The position numbers and the translations under genes are program-made. DNA of 64,000 bases from Chlorogloeopsis fritschii PCC 6912 (GTDB lineage Bacteria; Cyanobacteriota; Cyanobacteriia; Cyanobacteriales; Nostocaceae), in contig NZ_AJLN01000116.1 of NCBI RefSeq assembly GCF_000317285.1, forward strand, positions 372,001 through 436,000, read 5' to 3'. The notes below the pieces were generated by a model, which was not told where the DNA came from, ran no database searches, and saw nothing but the letters and a program-made list of their open reading frames with translations. This document shows positions 34,891 through 44,702 of the stretch, one piece after another (position 1 is the first letter of the stretch; each line of letters opens with the position of its first letter).

Positions 34891-35454
34891 TTACCGTTGA
34901 TTCTGCCTAAGCCTCTGTAATTCCAATCTTTGCTGTTTTATCATTTCTTGTTCTTGAGGTGTTAGGGGATTGAAATCAGCCTCAAAATTACCTTTAGGGC
35001 ATCGGATTTCAACCCCCAAGTTATCCCCCGTTTCTGCATCCACAATACTATTAACTTGGGCGTTAGCTTTGCATCTGGCACTATCAAAGCCTATACCTTT
35101 GGCATAAACTTTCCGCACAACCCACACCTGACGATTTACATCAATGTTGTTGTTTTTCTCGTTGCGAAAATGTGCTTTTTCTGCTTCTCCCCAAAGCATT
35201 AATTTAGCTTCTACAAGTTTCGCCCCACTAGTAAGCTTCCCTATCGCCCTTTCCTGACTGATTAACTGTCCCGGTGGGATACTTTTGTTATCTTGATATC
35301 TAGCTGGTTTTGGTGGTCTAACATCATTAGGATCTGTGGGTAATTCTTCCTGTGAAGAAGGTTGAGAATGGGCTTGAGAATTTACAAGTGTGAATACCCC
35401 TACCCCGGAAATAACTAGGGCAACTAACACTAAAGCTTTTGTTACAAATTTCAT
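34891..35454 (-). CDS. Exported protein of unknown function
   Basis: 187 residues with a clear signal peptide (MKFVTKALVLVALVISGVGV, cleavage near SQAHSQ). The mature part has a Pro-rich stretch (DPNDVRPPKPAR) and a single-domain core with VWVVRKVYAKGIGFDSARC and QVNSIVDAETGDNLGVEIRC. Two cysteines (in SARCK and EIRCP) could form a disulfide. It ends in a charged helix (EQEMIKQQRLELQRLRQ). Same strand as the next exported protein, 25 bp away, so they are likely an operon. No named family is recognised. Confidence 0.8.
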   Translation of the reverse strand: MKFVTKALVLVALVISGVGVFTLVNSQAHSQPSSQEELPTDPNDVRPPKPARYQDNKSIPPGQLISQERAIGKLTSGAKLVEAKLMLWGEAEKAHFRNEKNNNIDVNRQVWVVRKVYAKGIGFDSARCKANAQVNSIVDAETGDNLGVEIRCPKGNFEADFNPLTPQEQEMIKQQRLELQRLRQNQR

Positions 35455-35479
35455 GTGTTTAATCCTTTGGTTTTGTCAG

Positions 35480-36229
35480 TTAGTTATGGGTGATGGTCAC
35501 TCTATTGTTAGTTGCGTCGTATGTTGAGTTTATAGCTCTATAGATGTATCTGTCTTGGTCACTAATAGCGGCAGAAACTACATTTGCCCATGACACATTA
35601 CTAGGCTTTAAATACTGCCATAAATCGGCATAAGTTCCCGAAGTGAATAAGTTTGTATTATCTTTTGACTCTATACCTACCTCAATGGCTATCGCGTCGT
35701 TATACCCAGTATTGTCAATCGTTAGGGCTTGGTAGCCGTTAACATAGACCTTCCATTGGTAGTCGATCCCTGATTGTTTAATCTGGTAAGTTGCGTTACC
35801 CACTGGATCAATAGTGCTATAAGGAGTTGCACGATAAACGATCATGCCTTGATCCCATTCAAATATTGCTCTACCAATGTAATGTCCACGCCAGCAGATC
35901 TCAGCCGGGTTAGGATCAGAACTACTTACAGTTAAATCTTGTAGTTGTAAACCTCTTTTAGATCCTGCTTCAATCCATTCTGCTGTAGATGGGTTTAGAT
36001 CAAAAGCGACCCACATCACCTTATTGATGGATGCATTTTGAGTTGAAGTATTACAAGTATTTTCTAAATGACTTTGACCAGCAACCATACGGATATTACC
36101 GCCAAGGTTAATCCCTGAAAACCTCTGAACTCCATAAGCATGAGGGTTAAGAGGTGCAGAAACAGCAGGCATAATAGACCACCCTAGAGTAGCTAAAGCA
36201 GCTAATGCAGAAAAAATTTTGTATTTCAT
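35480..36229 (-). CDS. Secreted protein of unknown function
   Basis: 249 residues. The signal peptide is MKYKIFSALAALATLGWSIM with cleavage likely after PAVSA. The mature part is rich in beta-prone and aromatic residues (MWVAFDLNPSTAEWIEAGSK, YQWKVYVNGYQAL, GTYADLWQYLKP), consistent with a beta-sandwich secreted domain. The single Cys in ENTCNTS and another in AEICWRG may pair. Starts 25 bp upstream of the next minus-strand exported-protein gene, so co-expression is likely. No known enzyme motif is visible. Confidence 0.8.
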   Translation of the reverse strand: MKYKIFSALAALATLGWSIMPAVSAPLNPHAYGVQRFSGINLGGNIRMVAGQSHLENTCNTSTQNASINKVMWVAFDLNPSTAEWIEAGSKRGLQLQDLTVSSSDPNPAEICWRGHYIGRAIFEWDQGMIVYRATPYSTIDPVGNATYQIKQSGIDYQWKVYVNGYQALTIDNTGYNDAIAIEVGIESKDNTNLFTSGTYADLWQYLKPSNVSWANVVSAAISDQDRYIYRAINSTYDATNNRVTITHN

Positions 36230-36460
36230 CTTGGTAATTTTCCAAGTAGTTTAATATACAAGTTTTATTTTTTTTTTTTATGTTTGTCACGTTAAAAATA
36301 TAAAAATAAACATTTAAGCAAGTACTCACATTAAATTATGCATTTATTACTAATTCTCTATAATCTCGCAACAGATAAATCTCTGCGTCTGGTGTGTTAC
36401 CCGTCATAATCTGCGGCCGTCTTTTGGTAAGTCAGTCAACATAAATAAACTCAAAACACA

Positions 36461-36492
36461 GATCCCCGACTTCTCAACAGAAGTCGGGGATC
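36461..36492. terminator. Strong hairpin downstream of DUF1517 gene
   Basis: GATCCCCGACTTCT and AGAAGTCGGGGATC form a 14-bp stem with a 4-base loop. On the minus strand it follows the stop codon of the DUF1517 gene at 36528 by about 35 bp. It lacks a T-run there, so it may act as a repeat hairpin or a factor-dependent terminator. Confidence 0.55.
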
Positions 36493-36527
36493 TTACAGAG
36501 TGTAGTTGATAGAATTCTCACCTCAAT

Positions 36528-37520
36528 CTACACAAGTTTTAGCTCAGGATATTGCGCCAGTATATCATCGGTTGTAAGCACATCGCCTTCAGCTTGGGGA
36601 GTCCATAGCAGTTCAATCGCCAAAAGTTTTTCGCTGGGGATACTACCGATTTGACGTAAGGCTTGACGCAAGTCATCAGCGCTGTTAACTTGAGGAATCT
36701 CAAATTTGCCCAGAGTTGCCGCCAGTAAAGTCACTATAATGTATTCTCCTGGCCCCTCGGTAATTAGACGGGTTGGATTGTCTAGTTCACCAGTAGACGG
36801 TAAAGCGCCTTTGGGATTAGCTGCTTTGAGCTGGTTGTTAACGTTAGATAAAGTTTCTTCGGTGAATTTGCTGCGTTCTGCCAATGCCAAACGGTTAAAT
36901 ACACCTTCAGCTGCATTCAAACGTGCTTGTTGCGTGCCACCACCTGCATATACCCAGTATTCTGGATGGCGGAGTAAAGCTAGGCTGGCTTCTTGCAATA
37001 CTTCGGCTCTACCTTCTGGGGAGTTGGTATCAGCAGTTTCAGCAATGCGGTTGAGTTCGGGTTGCAAATCGCGAGCTTGAGCTAATAAGCCGACTTGCAA
37101 ACGTGCAATTGAAACAGGAGGATTACTGCTGTAGCTGACTTCGTCGTAGCCACCTTCATAGCCTCCACTAGTTGCACGACGGAAAGCTTGGACTAAAAAG
37201 CCAGCGATCGCCAGAAAAATTAGCAAGCTAAATAATCCACCACCGAAACCAAAAATCGGCACAACAAAGGGGAATCCCCATCCACCACCTGGATAAACAG
37301 GATAGGGCGCTGGATAGTATCCTCCACCAGGAGGTGCGTAAGTTCGGGGTGACGAGTAGGGGCGGCTACTGGGCGCTCTGAATGAACCACCACCAATCCT
37401 ACCTCCACTACGGGCTGCTAGTGCTCCATCGGCTTGACTTAGCACCAGTGCGAACACCGCGACCAGAACAAACAGAGATTTTAAAAGCGGTTTGATGGTT
37501 TGTTGTAGTTTTTTACGCAT
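36528..37520 (-). CDS. DUF1517 membrane-anchored protein
   Basis: 330 residues. It begins with a hydrophobic segment (SLFVLVAVFALVLSQADGA, probably a signal or anchor), then a Gly/Pro/Tyr/Ser-rich flexible region (GGSFRAPSSRPYSSPRTYAP), a second membrane helix (GGGLFSLLIFLAIAGFLVQA) and a soluble DUF1517 domain (VSIARLQVGLLAQARDLQP to the end, with LRHPEYWVYAGGG). DUF1517 proteins are common in cyanobacteria and plant chloroplasts but uncharacterised. The gene is not in an obvious operon; a long AT-rich spacer lies upstream. Confidence 0.9.
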   Translation of the reverse strand: MRKKLQQTIKPLLKSLFVLVAVFALVLSQADGALAARSGGRIGGGSFRAPSSRPYSSPRTYAPPGGGYYPAPYPVYPGGGWGFPFVVPIFGFGGGLFSLLIFLAIAGFLVQAFRRATSGGYEGGYDEVSYSSNPPVSIARLQVGLLAQARDLQPELNRIAETADTNSPEGRAEVLQEASLALLRHPEYWVYAGGGTQQARLNAAEGVFNRLALAERSKFTEETLSNVNNQLKAANPKGALPSTGELDNPTRLITEGPGEYIIVTLLAATLGKFEIPQVNSADDLRQALRQIGSIPSEKLLAIELLWTPQAEGDVLTTDDILAQYPELKLV

Positions 37521-38581
37521 AATACAGTTGTTTGAGAAACGGTATTTGGTTATGATTTTCTCACTAGGGTGGGATGTTTTTGTTTAGTCAGTGACGCCAG
37601 TCCATTGCCCGGAGCGAGTTTCCATTAGTAGTAGCTATCATCACAGGCTACATCTTCAATGTACCGTTTCCAACCCGACATCAACAGCTATCTTTAGAGG
37701 GTATTCCGATCGCGATAACCGTACTTGTAATTTTTTTGTTCTAAAAGGGGACGTTTGAAGAGGACAAGGGGCAGGGGAGACAAGGAGTTGAGGGAGTTGA
37801 GATAGGTAAGAGTAAATTCTCCCCCATCTCCCCCATCTCTTCCTCTTCTCCCAACACCCACTCACCAATCCCTAATCCCCAATAAAGTTGCCATTTTGGC
37901 AAGACATTTTGGCTTTATTCAGCTATTGTGTTGATGACCAAAAAGAATACCCGATAATTTTTCATATTTAGAAAAATTCTTAACTTAATTAAAAATTAGC
38001 CATTATACAATTATTTTTTAATTGCTACGTAGGCTGCGATCGCAGTACTAAATACTGAGTCTTAACAAATAGCTGTTAAATAATATTAAGAAATTAAAAT
38101 GAATGCAAAAAAATCTATATAAATATAGAATTTTTATACATATCTGCCTATAAACAGATGCATATGAAAGTTTTGAAGATAAATTATAAAAGACTGAAAA
38201 ATTAAAACTAAATTGTATTTTATTGACCTAAAAAAATTCTATTTGTTGTTTTTGCTAAGTGTCTATAAGCATAAATAAATATCTAGTTTTATTGAGAAAA
38301 TTGCTTTGAGGTAGCTTATCCTCAAAATATATATAGCGATAAAATTAGAGATGCAAGATAAAAATTACTATAGTAGTTTTTCTAAAAATAGTGTTGCTTA
38401 GGCTAGTAACTAGAAGAGAGATTTTCATTAATTCGTGGTGTAAGTAAATCATATCGATATCTGATTAAAGGAGAGTATAATTTTCTTTTTTCTTTCCTAA
38501 ATTACACGGTTATAAAATCTTGAATTAAAAAAATAATTTGCGTTTTTCTGCTATTTTAAAATTTCCATTATCCAGTTCCCG
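37521..38581. other. 1.06-kb intergenic region with no recognised gene
   Basis: The proximal part (about 37740-37880) is low-complexity purine/pyrimidine DNA (GAGGGAGTTGAG, CTCCCCCATCTCCC repeats). From about 37960 the sequence is AT-rich with no long frame. It ends with the promoter of the GT4 gene. I see no tRNA or riboswitch pattern. A leader RNA is possible but not supported. Confidence 0.5.
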
Positions 38582-39814
38582 ATGAAACAAATTTCACAAA
38601 CGGTAGCAACAATTAGAGATACGGCTGCATCTCCAGATATCTTAGTCATGTCTCGTACTTTTTTACCAACAGAGGGTGGGTTCGAGGAATATATATACAA
38701 TCGCTGTCTTCAAGAACGGGAAAAAGTAATTGTGCTCGCGGCTAGTTGTGTAGGAGATAGAGCATTTGATCGAACACAACAATTTCCCATATATCGCTGG
38801 CAAATTCCTAAATTTTGGTATGGTGGTTTGAAGGGAATTTTCATAGCGCCGTTGCTCAATTGGGTATACACATTTCTATTAGCAATTAAACTCTATTTTC
38901 GCTATCACTACCGTTATATAGAGTGGACATACGGCTGTGATTTTATTTCTTTATTGGTTTTGAGTTATCTTTTACCTATTCGCTTTTTTATCTATTTAAA
39001 CGGTAATGAAATTCTGCGTAATTTTCGCAATCCCATCGGGCGATCGCTATTTGCATTCACCCTACAACGCGCTACAGGCATTGTTTGTCACAGTTCTTTG
39101 ACTCGTGATTTTGTTACCACCAATTTTCAATTTAATACTCCTACCCATGTCATTCACCCGGTAGTAAGAAGAGAAAAATTTGACATTGAAAATCCCGCAA
39201 GTATTGAAGATTTACGCCTGCGGGTGCGAAACAGCTACAATATCCCAGAATCCGCCGTGGTAATACTTTCGGTAGGAACACTTCATAAGTATCAAGGCTG
39301 CAACTTAGTGATTGATAATTTGCCACCACTGTTGACTTTGGGGCTAGATGTCCACTATATAATTTGTGGACAAGGGCCTTTTGAGCAACAGCTTCGCTCT
39401 CAAGTTCAGCGTTTGCGTTTAGAGCGGTGGGTACACTTTAGCGGACATATATCTAACAATAAGTTAGCTGGCTACTATGCAGCTTGTGACCTTTTTGCTA
39501 TGCTAACTTTAAGCGATCGCAAGACTGCTAGTATTGAAGGTTTTAGTATTGCCCACTTGGAAGCGGGTTACTTTGGCAAGCCAGTAATTGCCTCTTGCTT
39601 GGGCAGTGCAACAGATAGCATCCGCCACGGAGAAAATGGCATACTGGTGAATCCTAATTCTGGTAACGAGATGTTGGCAGCATTTAGGCAACTTTGTGAA
39701 GACAGGCAATGGCGCGAGCAATTAGGGCGCAAGGGAAGAGTAATTGCCAACAAAAGAAGTTTGCACCGATGGCTTCACATCCGTGAGTCTCGCTATTCTT
39801 GTTTATTGACTTAA
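38582..39814 (+). CDS. GT4-family glycosyltransferase
   Basis: 410 residues, GT-B fold. N-terminal Rossmann half begins DILVMSRTFLPTEGGFEEYI, with the acceptor-side GGFEEY loop. The C-terminal half has VILSVGTLHKYQG, VHYIICGQGPFEQQLR and the donor-binding EGFSIAHLEAGYFGKPVIAS, where E ... E (EX7E) is typical of GT4. It transfers a sugar from a nucleotide-sugar to an unknown acceptor, likely for exopolysaccharide or lipid glycosylation. A hydrophobic stretch (IFIAPLLNWVYTFLLAIKLY) suggests membrane association. The last codons overlap thiS by 4 bp convergently. The polysaccharide export genes are 23 kb away, so a link is only possible. Confidence 0.9.
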   Translation: MKQISQTVATIRDTAASPDILVMSRTFLPTEGGFEEYIYNRCLQEREKVIVLAASCVGDRAFDRTQQFPIYRWQIPKFWYGGLKGIFIAPLLNWVYTFLLAIKLYFRYHYRYIEWTYGCDFISLLVLSYLLPIRFFIYLNGNEILRNFRNPIGRSLFAFTLQRATGIVCHSSLTRDFVTTNFQFNTPTHVIHPVVRREKFDIENPASIEDLRLRVRNSYNIPESAVVILSVGTLHKYQGCNLVIDNLPPLLTLGLDVHYIICGQGPFEQQLRSQVQRLRLERWVHFSGHISNNKLAGYYAACDLFAMLTLSDRKTASIEGFSIAHLEAGYFGKPVIASCLGSATDSIRHGENGILVNPNSGNEMLAAFRQLCEDRQWREQLGRKGRVIANKRSLHRWLHIRESRYSCLLT

Positions 39815-40023
39815 CCGCCACCAACAATGGTGACTATTTCCAAGCGATCGCCTTGCTGCACCTGGGTATCTTGCCAAAACTGGCGGTGAAGAATTTCACC
39901 GTTATACTCTACTGCTACCAGACGGGGATTAAACCCCAAATGTTGAAGTAAATCAGGTAAAGGAGTCTGAGATGGGCAGCTACGAGTTTCCCCATTTACC
40001 TGAAGGGTAATTTGATTAGACAT
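39811..40023 (-). CDS. thiS: Sulfur carrier protein ThiS
   Basis: 70 residues with a ubiquitin-like fold ending in the required Gly-Gly (VTIVGGG). The N-terminus ITLQVNGETRSCPSQTPL is typical. It carries sulfur as a C-terminal thiocarboxylate for thiazole synthesis by ThiG. The gene overlaps the thiE stop by 8 bp, so the two are translationally coupled. The protein has one more C-terminal Gly than is usual, which is common among cyanobacterial members. thiG and thiO are not in this window. Confidence 0.92.
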   Translation of the reverse strand: MSNQITLQVNGETRSCPSQTPLPDLLQHLGFNPRLVAVEYNGEILHRQFWQDTQVQQGDRLEIVTIVGGG

Positions 40024-41134
40024 AGGACTTTTCAGGAGATGGTTGAATGCGGTTTAGCTGCGATAGAAAATATTGTGTTACCAAAGTAGGTTGTTCGGCT
40101 TGCATGATACTGCGTACCACTGCTACACGTTGTGCCCCAGCATCAATTACATCATTGATGTTGTTTGGATCTATACCCCCAATGGCAAACCAAGGTATGG
40201 AACAATGTTTGGCAGCATAATTGACATATTCCAAGCCAGCTGCTGGCTTGCCAATTTTTGTAGGAGTTTCATAAACTGGCCCTACGCCTATATAATCGGC
40301 ACCTTCAGCAATTGCCCGTTGCATTTCATCCGAATTTGTGGTAGAACGACCTATCAAACGATGAGGCCCTAGTAACTGTCGGGCAATGGCAATGGGCATA
40401 TCCTGTTGTCCCAAGTGTACCCCATCAGCATCTACCGCTAAAGCTAAATCCACCCGGTCATTGATGATGAAAATTGCATTATAACTATGGCATAATTGCC
40501 GCAATTTCTCGGCTAGTGCAATCCGGGTAGCATCATCAGCATTTTTATCGCGATACTGTACTAGCGTTAACCCTCCTTTAAGGGCAGCTTCGACAGTTTC
40601 CAGTAAATTTTCTGTTGGGGAGGTGACAAGATAAAGACGCGATCGCAATAGTAATTGATGCCGCTGATAACCCATTAAATTACTTTCTAGGGTATAAACC
40701 CGATATCGCATCTGCTTAAAAGCTTTACCCATGTTTGGGCGATAAAGCTTACCGTACTCTTCTAGCACTCGCAAGGCTTCTTCCACTCGACAGAAGTTAG
40801 CTTGCAGCAACGATTTTATGCTTGCTCGCTGCTCTTCCTGAGGATGGGTTAATTCAGTACCAGCATCGCCTGGTGTATCACGCGCCGCCCGCAATTCGGC
40901 TGTATGCCAGCTTGCTACCTCTTGCCGCATTCGCTTGCATTCCCCAGCCAGCTGGGAACTATTCAAGCCAAAGCGACACCATTCTTCGATAATTCGCAAG
41001 CCTTCCCGCACCCGATCTAAGTTTGCGTCTAAGATGCGGTAAACAACTTGTTGGATTTGCTCTCTTTGGCTGTATGGCTCGACCATTACAACAACCCCAT
41101 TAGTGCTTTCATCGTAACAGTCAGCCTGTTTCAT
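40016..41134 (-). CDS. thiE: Bifunctional ThiD2-ThiE thiamine-phosphate synthase
   Basis: 372 residues from the ATG at 41134; an internal ATG at 41086 (MVEPYSQREQ) is an equally plausible start. The N-terminal 150 residues (YRILDANLDRVREGLRIIEE, FCRVEEALRVLEEYGKL) match the ThiD2-type extension fused to ThiE in cyanobacteria, reported to work as an HMP-phosphate kinase. The C-terminal TIM barrel is ThiE: RLYLVTSPTE, LVQYRDKNADD, FIINDRVDLALAVDADGVHL, GRSTTNSDEM, YIGVGPVYETPTK and FAIGGIDPNN. It couples HMP-PP to thiazole phosphate. It overlaps thiS by 8 bp. No TPP riboswitch sequence is evident upstream. Confidence 0.95.
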   Translation of the reverse strand: MKQADCYDESTNGVVVMVEPYSQREQIQQVVYRILDANLDRVREGLRIIEEWCRFGLNSSQLAGECKRMRQEVASWHTAELRAARDTPGDAGTELTHPQEEQRASIKSLLQANFCRVEEALRVLEEYGKLYRPNMGKAFKQMRYRVYTLESNLMGYQRHQLLLRSRLYLVTSPTENLLETVEAALKGGLTLVQYRDKNADDATRIALAEKLRQLCHSYNAIFIINDRVDLALAVDADGVHLGQQDMPIAIARQLLGPHRLIGRSTTNSDEMQRAIAEGADYIGVGPVYETPTKIGKPAAGLEYVNYAAKHCSIPWFAIGGIDPNNINDVIDAGAQRVAVVRSIMQAEQPTLVTQYFLSQLNRIQPSPEKSYV

Positions 41135-41344
41135 ATTCTCAATATTTTTTGCATCTCTACGATTTTTTTACTAAGAATTTAAAGAGCAGGGATTGTAGAA
41201 TATTTTCACTCTAGTCCCTGGCACTTCATTAAAACACTTTGTATCAAAAATAGCTACCATTACGGTAACTAAGCAGTATTATCGACATTTTTGCAAAAGA
41301 AAGAGTATAAAAAATGCTAGTTTGTTATAGGGAGTGCAGCAAAA

Positions 41345-43201
41345 GTGATTGACCTCCATTTTTTTTCTAAGTCTTGCTGGCAGGATATCGGATGCACACA
41401 CAGAGTTACTCAAAAGCGCAAAAGATATTTTTGTCTTTTAGTAGCAATTCCTCATGTGTCGCGTTTTTCATTTTTATTTCTGCTTACTGGTATGGGAGTA
41501 GCGATCGCAGCCTTCCTTAGCAGTTGCTTGGATGATGCTGTTGCTCAGACACCCAAAACACCAGTGCAGATACACCTAAGTGAGAGTACAATTTCTCAGG
41601 TTAGCGTGCTTTTTGTCAACCCAAGTGTCGGAGATGACAAGCAAGGCAACGGTAGTGAAAGCACTCCTTTGAAAACTATCACTCAAGCTTTAAGAATAGC
41701 TACAGCCAATACCACAATTAAGCTGGCAGAGGGAACTTACAGTTCTCAAACAGGAGAAGTGTTTCCTTTAATACTAAAGCCTGGTGTGACTATTCAAGGA
41801 GATGCTAGCAGCAAAGGTCGCAATATTATTATCACTGGTGGTGGTGACTATCTCAGTCGTAGTTTTGGTAGTAAAAATGTTGCTATTGTGGGAGCCAAGG
41901 AAGCGCAGTTAATTGGAGTAAGCGTTACCAACTCTAACCCGCGCGGTTATGGTTTGTGGATAGAATCGAGTAATCTTACAGTAGCAGATAATACTTTTAC
42001 TGGCAGTACTCAGGATGGAGTTACCGTTACTGGTAGCGGCACACCAATTATTCGTCATAATTTGTTTTACCGCAACGGAGCCAACGGCATTACAATTACC
42101 GGCTCCTCTGATGCAGAAGTTCGAGAAAATGTTTTTAAAGAAACGGGTTTTGGGATCAATATTGCCCAAAAAGCTCAACCGATAATTGTGGGCAATCAAA
42201 TTCAAGACAACAGAAGTGGAATTATTGTGCAAGCCGCTTCTCGTCCAGTTATACGGAAGAATGTAATTCAGGGTAGCAAAGAAGATGGGTTAGTAGCGAT
42301 CGCTCAAGCACAGCCAGATTTAGGTAACCTTTCAGATGCTGGTGGCAACGAGTTTCGTAACAACAAACGTTATGACATTAATGCCAACGCCCTTCAGCAG
42401 ACGGTTGCTGCTTACGGCAACACACTAGCAAGCGATCGCATTGCTGGTAAGGTAGATACAAAAGGTACAACAGCGCCCATCGCCCGGAACTTGGAATCTA
42501 AACCCCAGCAAACAGAAATTGCCACGGGTGTTTCTAATAGTAAGTCACAGCCACGGGCGTTAACTGAGATCAGAGCGCTCAGAAGCGCCAACAACAGAAA
42601 TTTACAGCAACCTACTTCCAAAAAAACTGCAGCATCTCCAATTCTGAGTAGCTTGACGAATAGACAAACAGTCAGAGGATGGCAACAAACAGATACATCT
42701 AACAAATCGCAGATGAATTCTGTGCAGATAGCTAACAATACTGACAATGTCATAGAGTTTGTCGCACCTCAAGCCCAGCCCCTCTCCACTCCAGTCACTC
42801 CCGCACCTGCCCAGTCATTGCCAGTACTAGAACCTGTACCTCCAGGGGAAGCGGCACTTTTGTCGGTTCCACCTGCTCCAATTCCTCTTGGCAATACTAC
42901 CAATATGCGAAAAGTTCCAGTACCTGGGAGGATTGCTAAACCAACTCAAGCTAGAAGTTCATTGCGTGAGCAAGTAGGGCAACCTCAAGGGGTAGAACGT
43001 TACCGAGTGCTGGCAGCAGTGCAAACACAACAAGATCGGGAATTAGTTAAATTACTTGCTCCTGGTGCCTTTGCCACTTCTTGGCAAGGTAAAGCAGCTA
43101 TGCAAGTAGGAGTTTTTAGCAGTCGCCCAAATGCGGAGCAAATGCTGAAAATACTTAATAACAATGGTTTACAAGCAACGATGGAGTTAATAGGCAATTA
43201 G
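41345..43201 (+). CDS. DUF1565 right-handed beta-helix protein with SPOR-like C-terminus
   Basis: 618 residues from a GTG at 41345. After an N-terminal membrane segment (FSFLFLLTGMGVAIAAFLSSC) the DUF1565/PL-type beta-helix runs from about residue 90 to 360 (VLFVNPSVGDDKQGNG, GVTIQGDAS, DNTFTGSTQDGVTVTGSGTP, NVFKETGFGI, NVIQGSKEDGLVA). A long Pro/Gln/Ser-rich linker follows. The last 45 residues (AAMQVGVFSSRPNAEQMLKI ... LQATMELIGN) resemble a SPOR peptidoglycan-binding repeat. It should be exported or surface-anchored. A related beta-helix with SLH domains is encoded at 49711. Function unknown; family members are found in cyanobacterial cell-surface proteins. Confidence 0.85.
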   Translation: MIDLHFFSKSCWQDIGCTHRVTQKRKRYFCLLVAIPHVSRFSFLFLLTGMGVAIAAFLSSCLDDAVAQTPKTPVQIHLSESTISQVSVLFVNPSVGDDKQGNGSESTPLKTITQALRIATANTTIKLAEGTYSSQTGEVFPLILKPGVTIQGDASSKGRNIIITGGGDYLSRSFGSKNVAIVGAKEAQLIGVSVTNSNPRGYGLWIESSNLTVADNTFTGSTQDGVTVTGSGTPIIRHNLFYRNGANGITITGSSDAEVRENVFKETGFGINIAQKAQPIIVGNQIQDNRSGIIVQAASRPVIRKNVIQGSKEDGLVAIAQAQPDLGNLSDAGGNEFRNNKRYDINANALQQTVAAYGNTLASDRIAGKVDTKGTTAPIARNLESKPQQTEIATGVSNSKSQPRALTEIRALRSANNRNLQQPTSKKTAASPILSSLTNRQTVRGWQQTDTSNKSQMNSVQIANNTDNVIEFVAPQAQPLSTPVTPAPAQSLPVLEPVPPGEAALLSVPPAPIPLGNTTNMRKVPVPGRIAKPTQARSSLREQVGQPQGVERYRVLAAVQTQQDRELVKLLAPGAFATSWQGKAAMQVGVFSSRPNAEQMLKILNNNGLQATMELIGN

Positions 43202-43550
43202 TTAATAGTTATTCATGCATTATTGTTAATTCTTGACTGTTAACCATTAACAGTTTTTAGGATCTAATTTTTCATAAGCGATCGCTTGTTGATGTGGGGT
43301 ATTGGGGGCGATCGCTTTTCTTATAGGGTAGTATAAAATTTCTTCAATAGATATATACGATTCGTTTTCCGAAAATGACGGGAAACAATCGACTCATGTG
43401 ATACAGTTGTGCATCTTGCCATAATTACTTCTGCCCAAAACATTGCTTTGAGTTTTCACAAGTAATGGCTTTAAGCATTGTCAAGCCAGTTTCCTAGTGC
43501 TTCATTTTCACTTTCAGGTAACTGCCTAGCTGTACTCGCAATTCATCAAT
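43202..43550. other. Spacer with HIP1-based hairpin
   Basis: 349 bp with no gene. 43276-43317 has AAGCGATCGC facing GCGATCGCTT, a hairpin built from two HIP1 octamers with a 22-base loop and TTTTCTT after it, a candidate terminator for the beta-helix gene. No other pattern is seen up to the YARHG ATG. Confidence 0.55.
43276..43322 (+). terminator. HIP1-pair hairpin terminator
   Basis: Arms at 43276-43285 and 43308-43317 pair as a 10-bp stem, followed by TTTTCTT. It lies about 75 bp after the stop of the DUF1565 gene. Confidence 0.5.
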
Positions 43551-44702
43551 ATGGATGACACTCTTAATAGCACTTGTAACAGCACTATCAACACAAATCA
43601 CTTTCAGGAGTTTCATGAGCCTGATGCACAGCAGGAAGAACCTTTGATTATCTCCAGTCTACTTGCTCTAGATTTGGGGGAGGAAGATAGCGAGATTATT
43701 GCTCTTCAAGCTCAAGAAACTCAAGAAAATGCCCATAATTCTGAACAACAAACACAACAGATATTGGCTTTTGAACTAGAATTAACCGATCTAGTTCCAG
43801 AATCAGTAACGCCCAAAAAAGATACCACTAGACACTACCTCCATGACAAACCTTTAAATCAGCAGAAATTACTCGATACCATTTCTTATATCTTCCTAGA
43901 AGAAGACAATCTGGAAGAAATTGACTCATACACCAGAGAATCTCAAATTCCTTTGGAAAAACCCAAATTTGCGATCCGAAAACCAAGCGCTTCATCTGTT
44001 GGGGATGTAAGCTCTAAGGTAGGATTGGCTTCTGTAATGTTCGTGGGGGGATTTGTTGCTGGAGGAGCTTGCTCCTGGGCTGTATTATCGAATCAAGAGG
44101 TTGCAGCCAAGGATAAACCGCTAAATTCAGTACGGCAACATCCTAAGTTTGCCGAAACACAAACTCAAAAAACTGAAGTTAAAAATAGCATCAGTGCACC
44201 AGAAGTTGCGCTCCCAGAATCAAGCTTCAGTCCTGCACAAACTAAAAAAGCAGAAGTTAAAAATAAAACCAGCATACCAAAGGTTGTATCACCTAAACCA
44301 ACCTTGACGCCTGAAAATTCAACTTCACCAACTGTATCAAAAGCATCTTCCCAAGCACCCAATCACAAAAGTGAACTGAAAAAACCGACTTCACAGCCTC
44401 CTAAATCTCAGGCTTTAAATGCTACAACAACACCCTTATTTCAACAGCGGTTGCTAACTTCAGCAGACTTAAAAGGGCGTAGCGCTTGGGAACTAACAAT
44501 AATGCGTAACGAAATCTATGCGCGTCACGGGCGTATGTTTAAAGAGCCGAAATTGCAACGGCACTTTGAGAGTCAAAGTTGGTATCAGCCTCGCTACCCA
44601 GGGGAAAAGTTTCCTGACTCTGTACTTTCTAAAATCGAACTAAAAAACGCGATTATGATCCGTGAGTATCAACGTATTCATGGATTGATGATGAATCTAT
44701 AG
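43551..44702 (+). CDS. YARHG-domain membrane protein
   Basis: 383 residues. A mostly disordered, Gln/Glu-rich N-terminal half (residues 1-150) is followed by one membrane helix (VGLASVMFVGGFVAGGACSW, about 160-180), then a Pro/Lys/Thr/Ser-rich extracytoplasmic linker with two similar KxEVKN-containing segments (KTEVKNSISAPEVALPESSF, KAEVKNKTSIPKVVSPKPTL). The YARHG domain is at the C-terminus: LTSADLKGRSAWELTIMRNE, then IYARHGRMF and WYQPRYPGEKFPD. YARHG domains are found in secreted or surface proteins, probably peptidoglycan-linked. The two linker repeats look like a recent duplication in protein and DNA (44162-44280). Confidence 0.88.
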   Translation: MDDTLNSTCNSTINTNHFQEFHEPDAQQEEPLIISSLLALDLGEEDSEIIALQAQETQENAHNSEQQTQQILAFELELTDLVPESVTPKKDTTRHYLHDKPLNQQKLLDTISYIFLEEDNLEEIDSYTRESQIPLEKPKFAIRKPSASSVGDVSSKVGLASVMFVGGFVAGGACSWAVLSNQEVAAKDKPLNSVRQHPKFAETQTQKTEVKNSISAPEVALPESSFSPAQTKKAEVKNKTSIPKVVSPKPTLTPENSTSPTVSKASSQAPNHKSELKKPTSQPPKSQALNATTTPLFQQRLLTSADLKGRSAWELTIMRNEIYARHGRMFKEPKLQRHFESQSWYQPRYPGEKFPDSVLSKIELKNAIMIREYQRIHGLMMNL

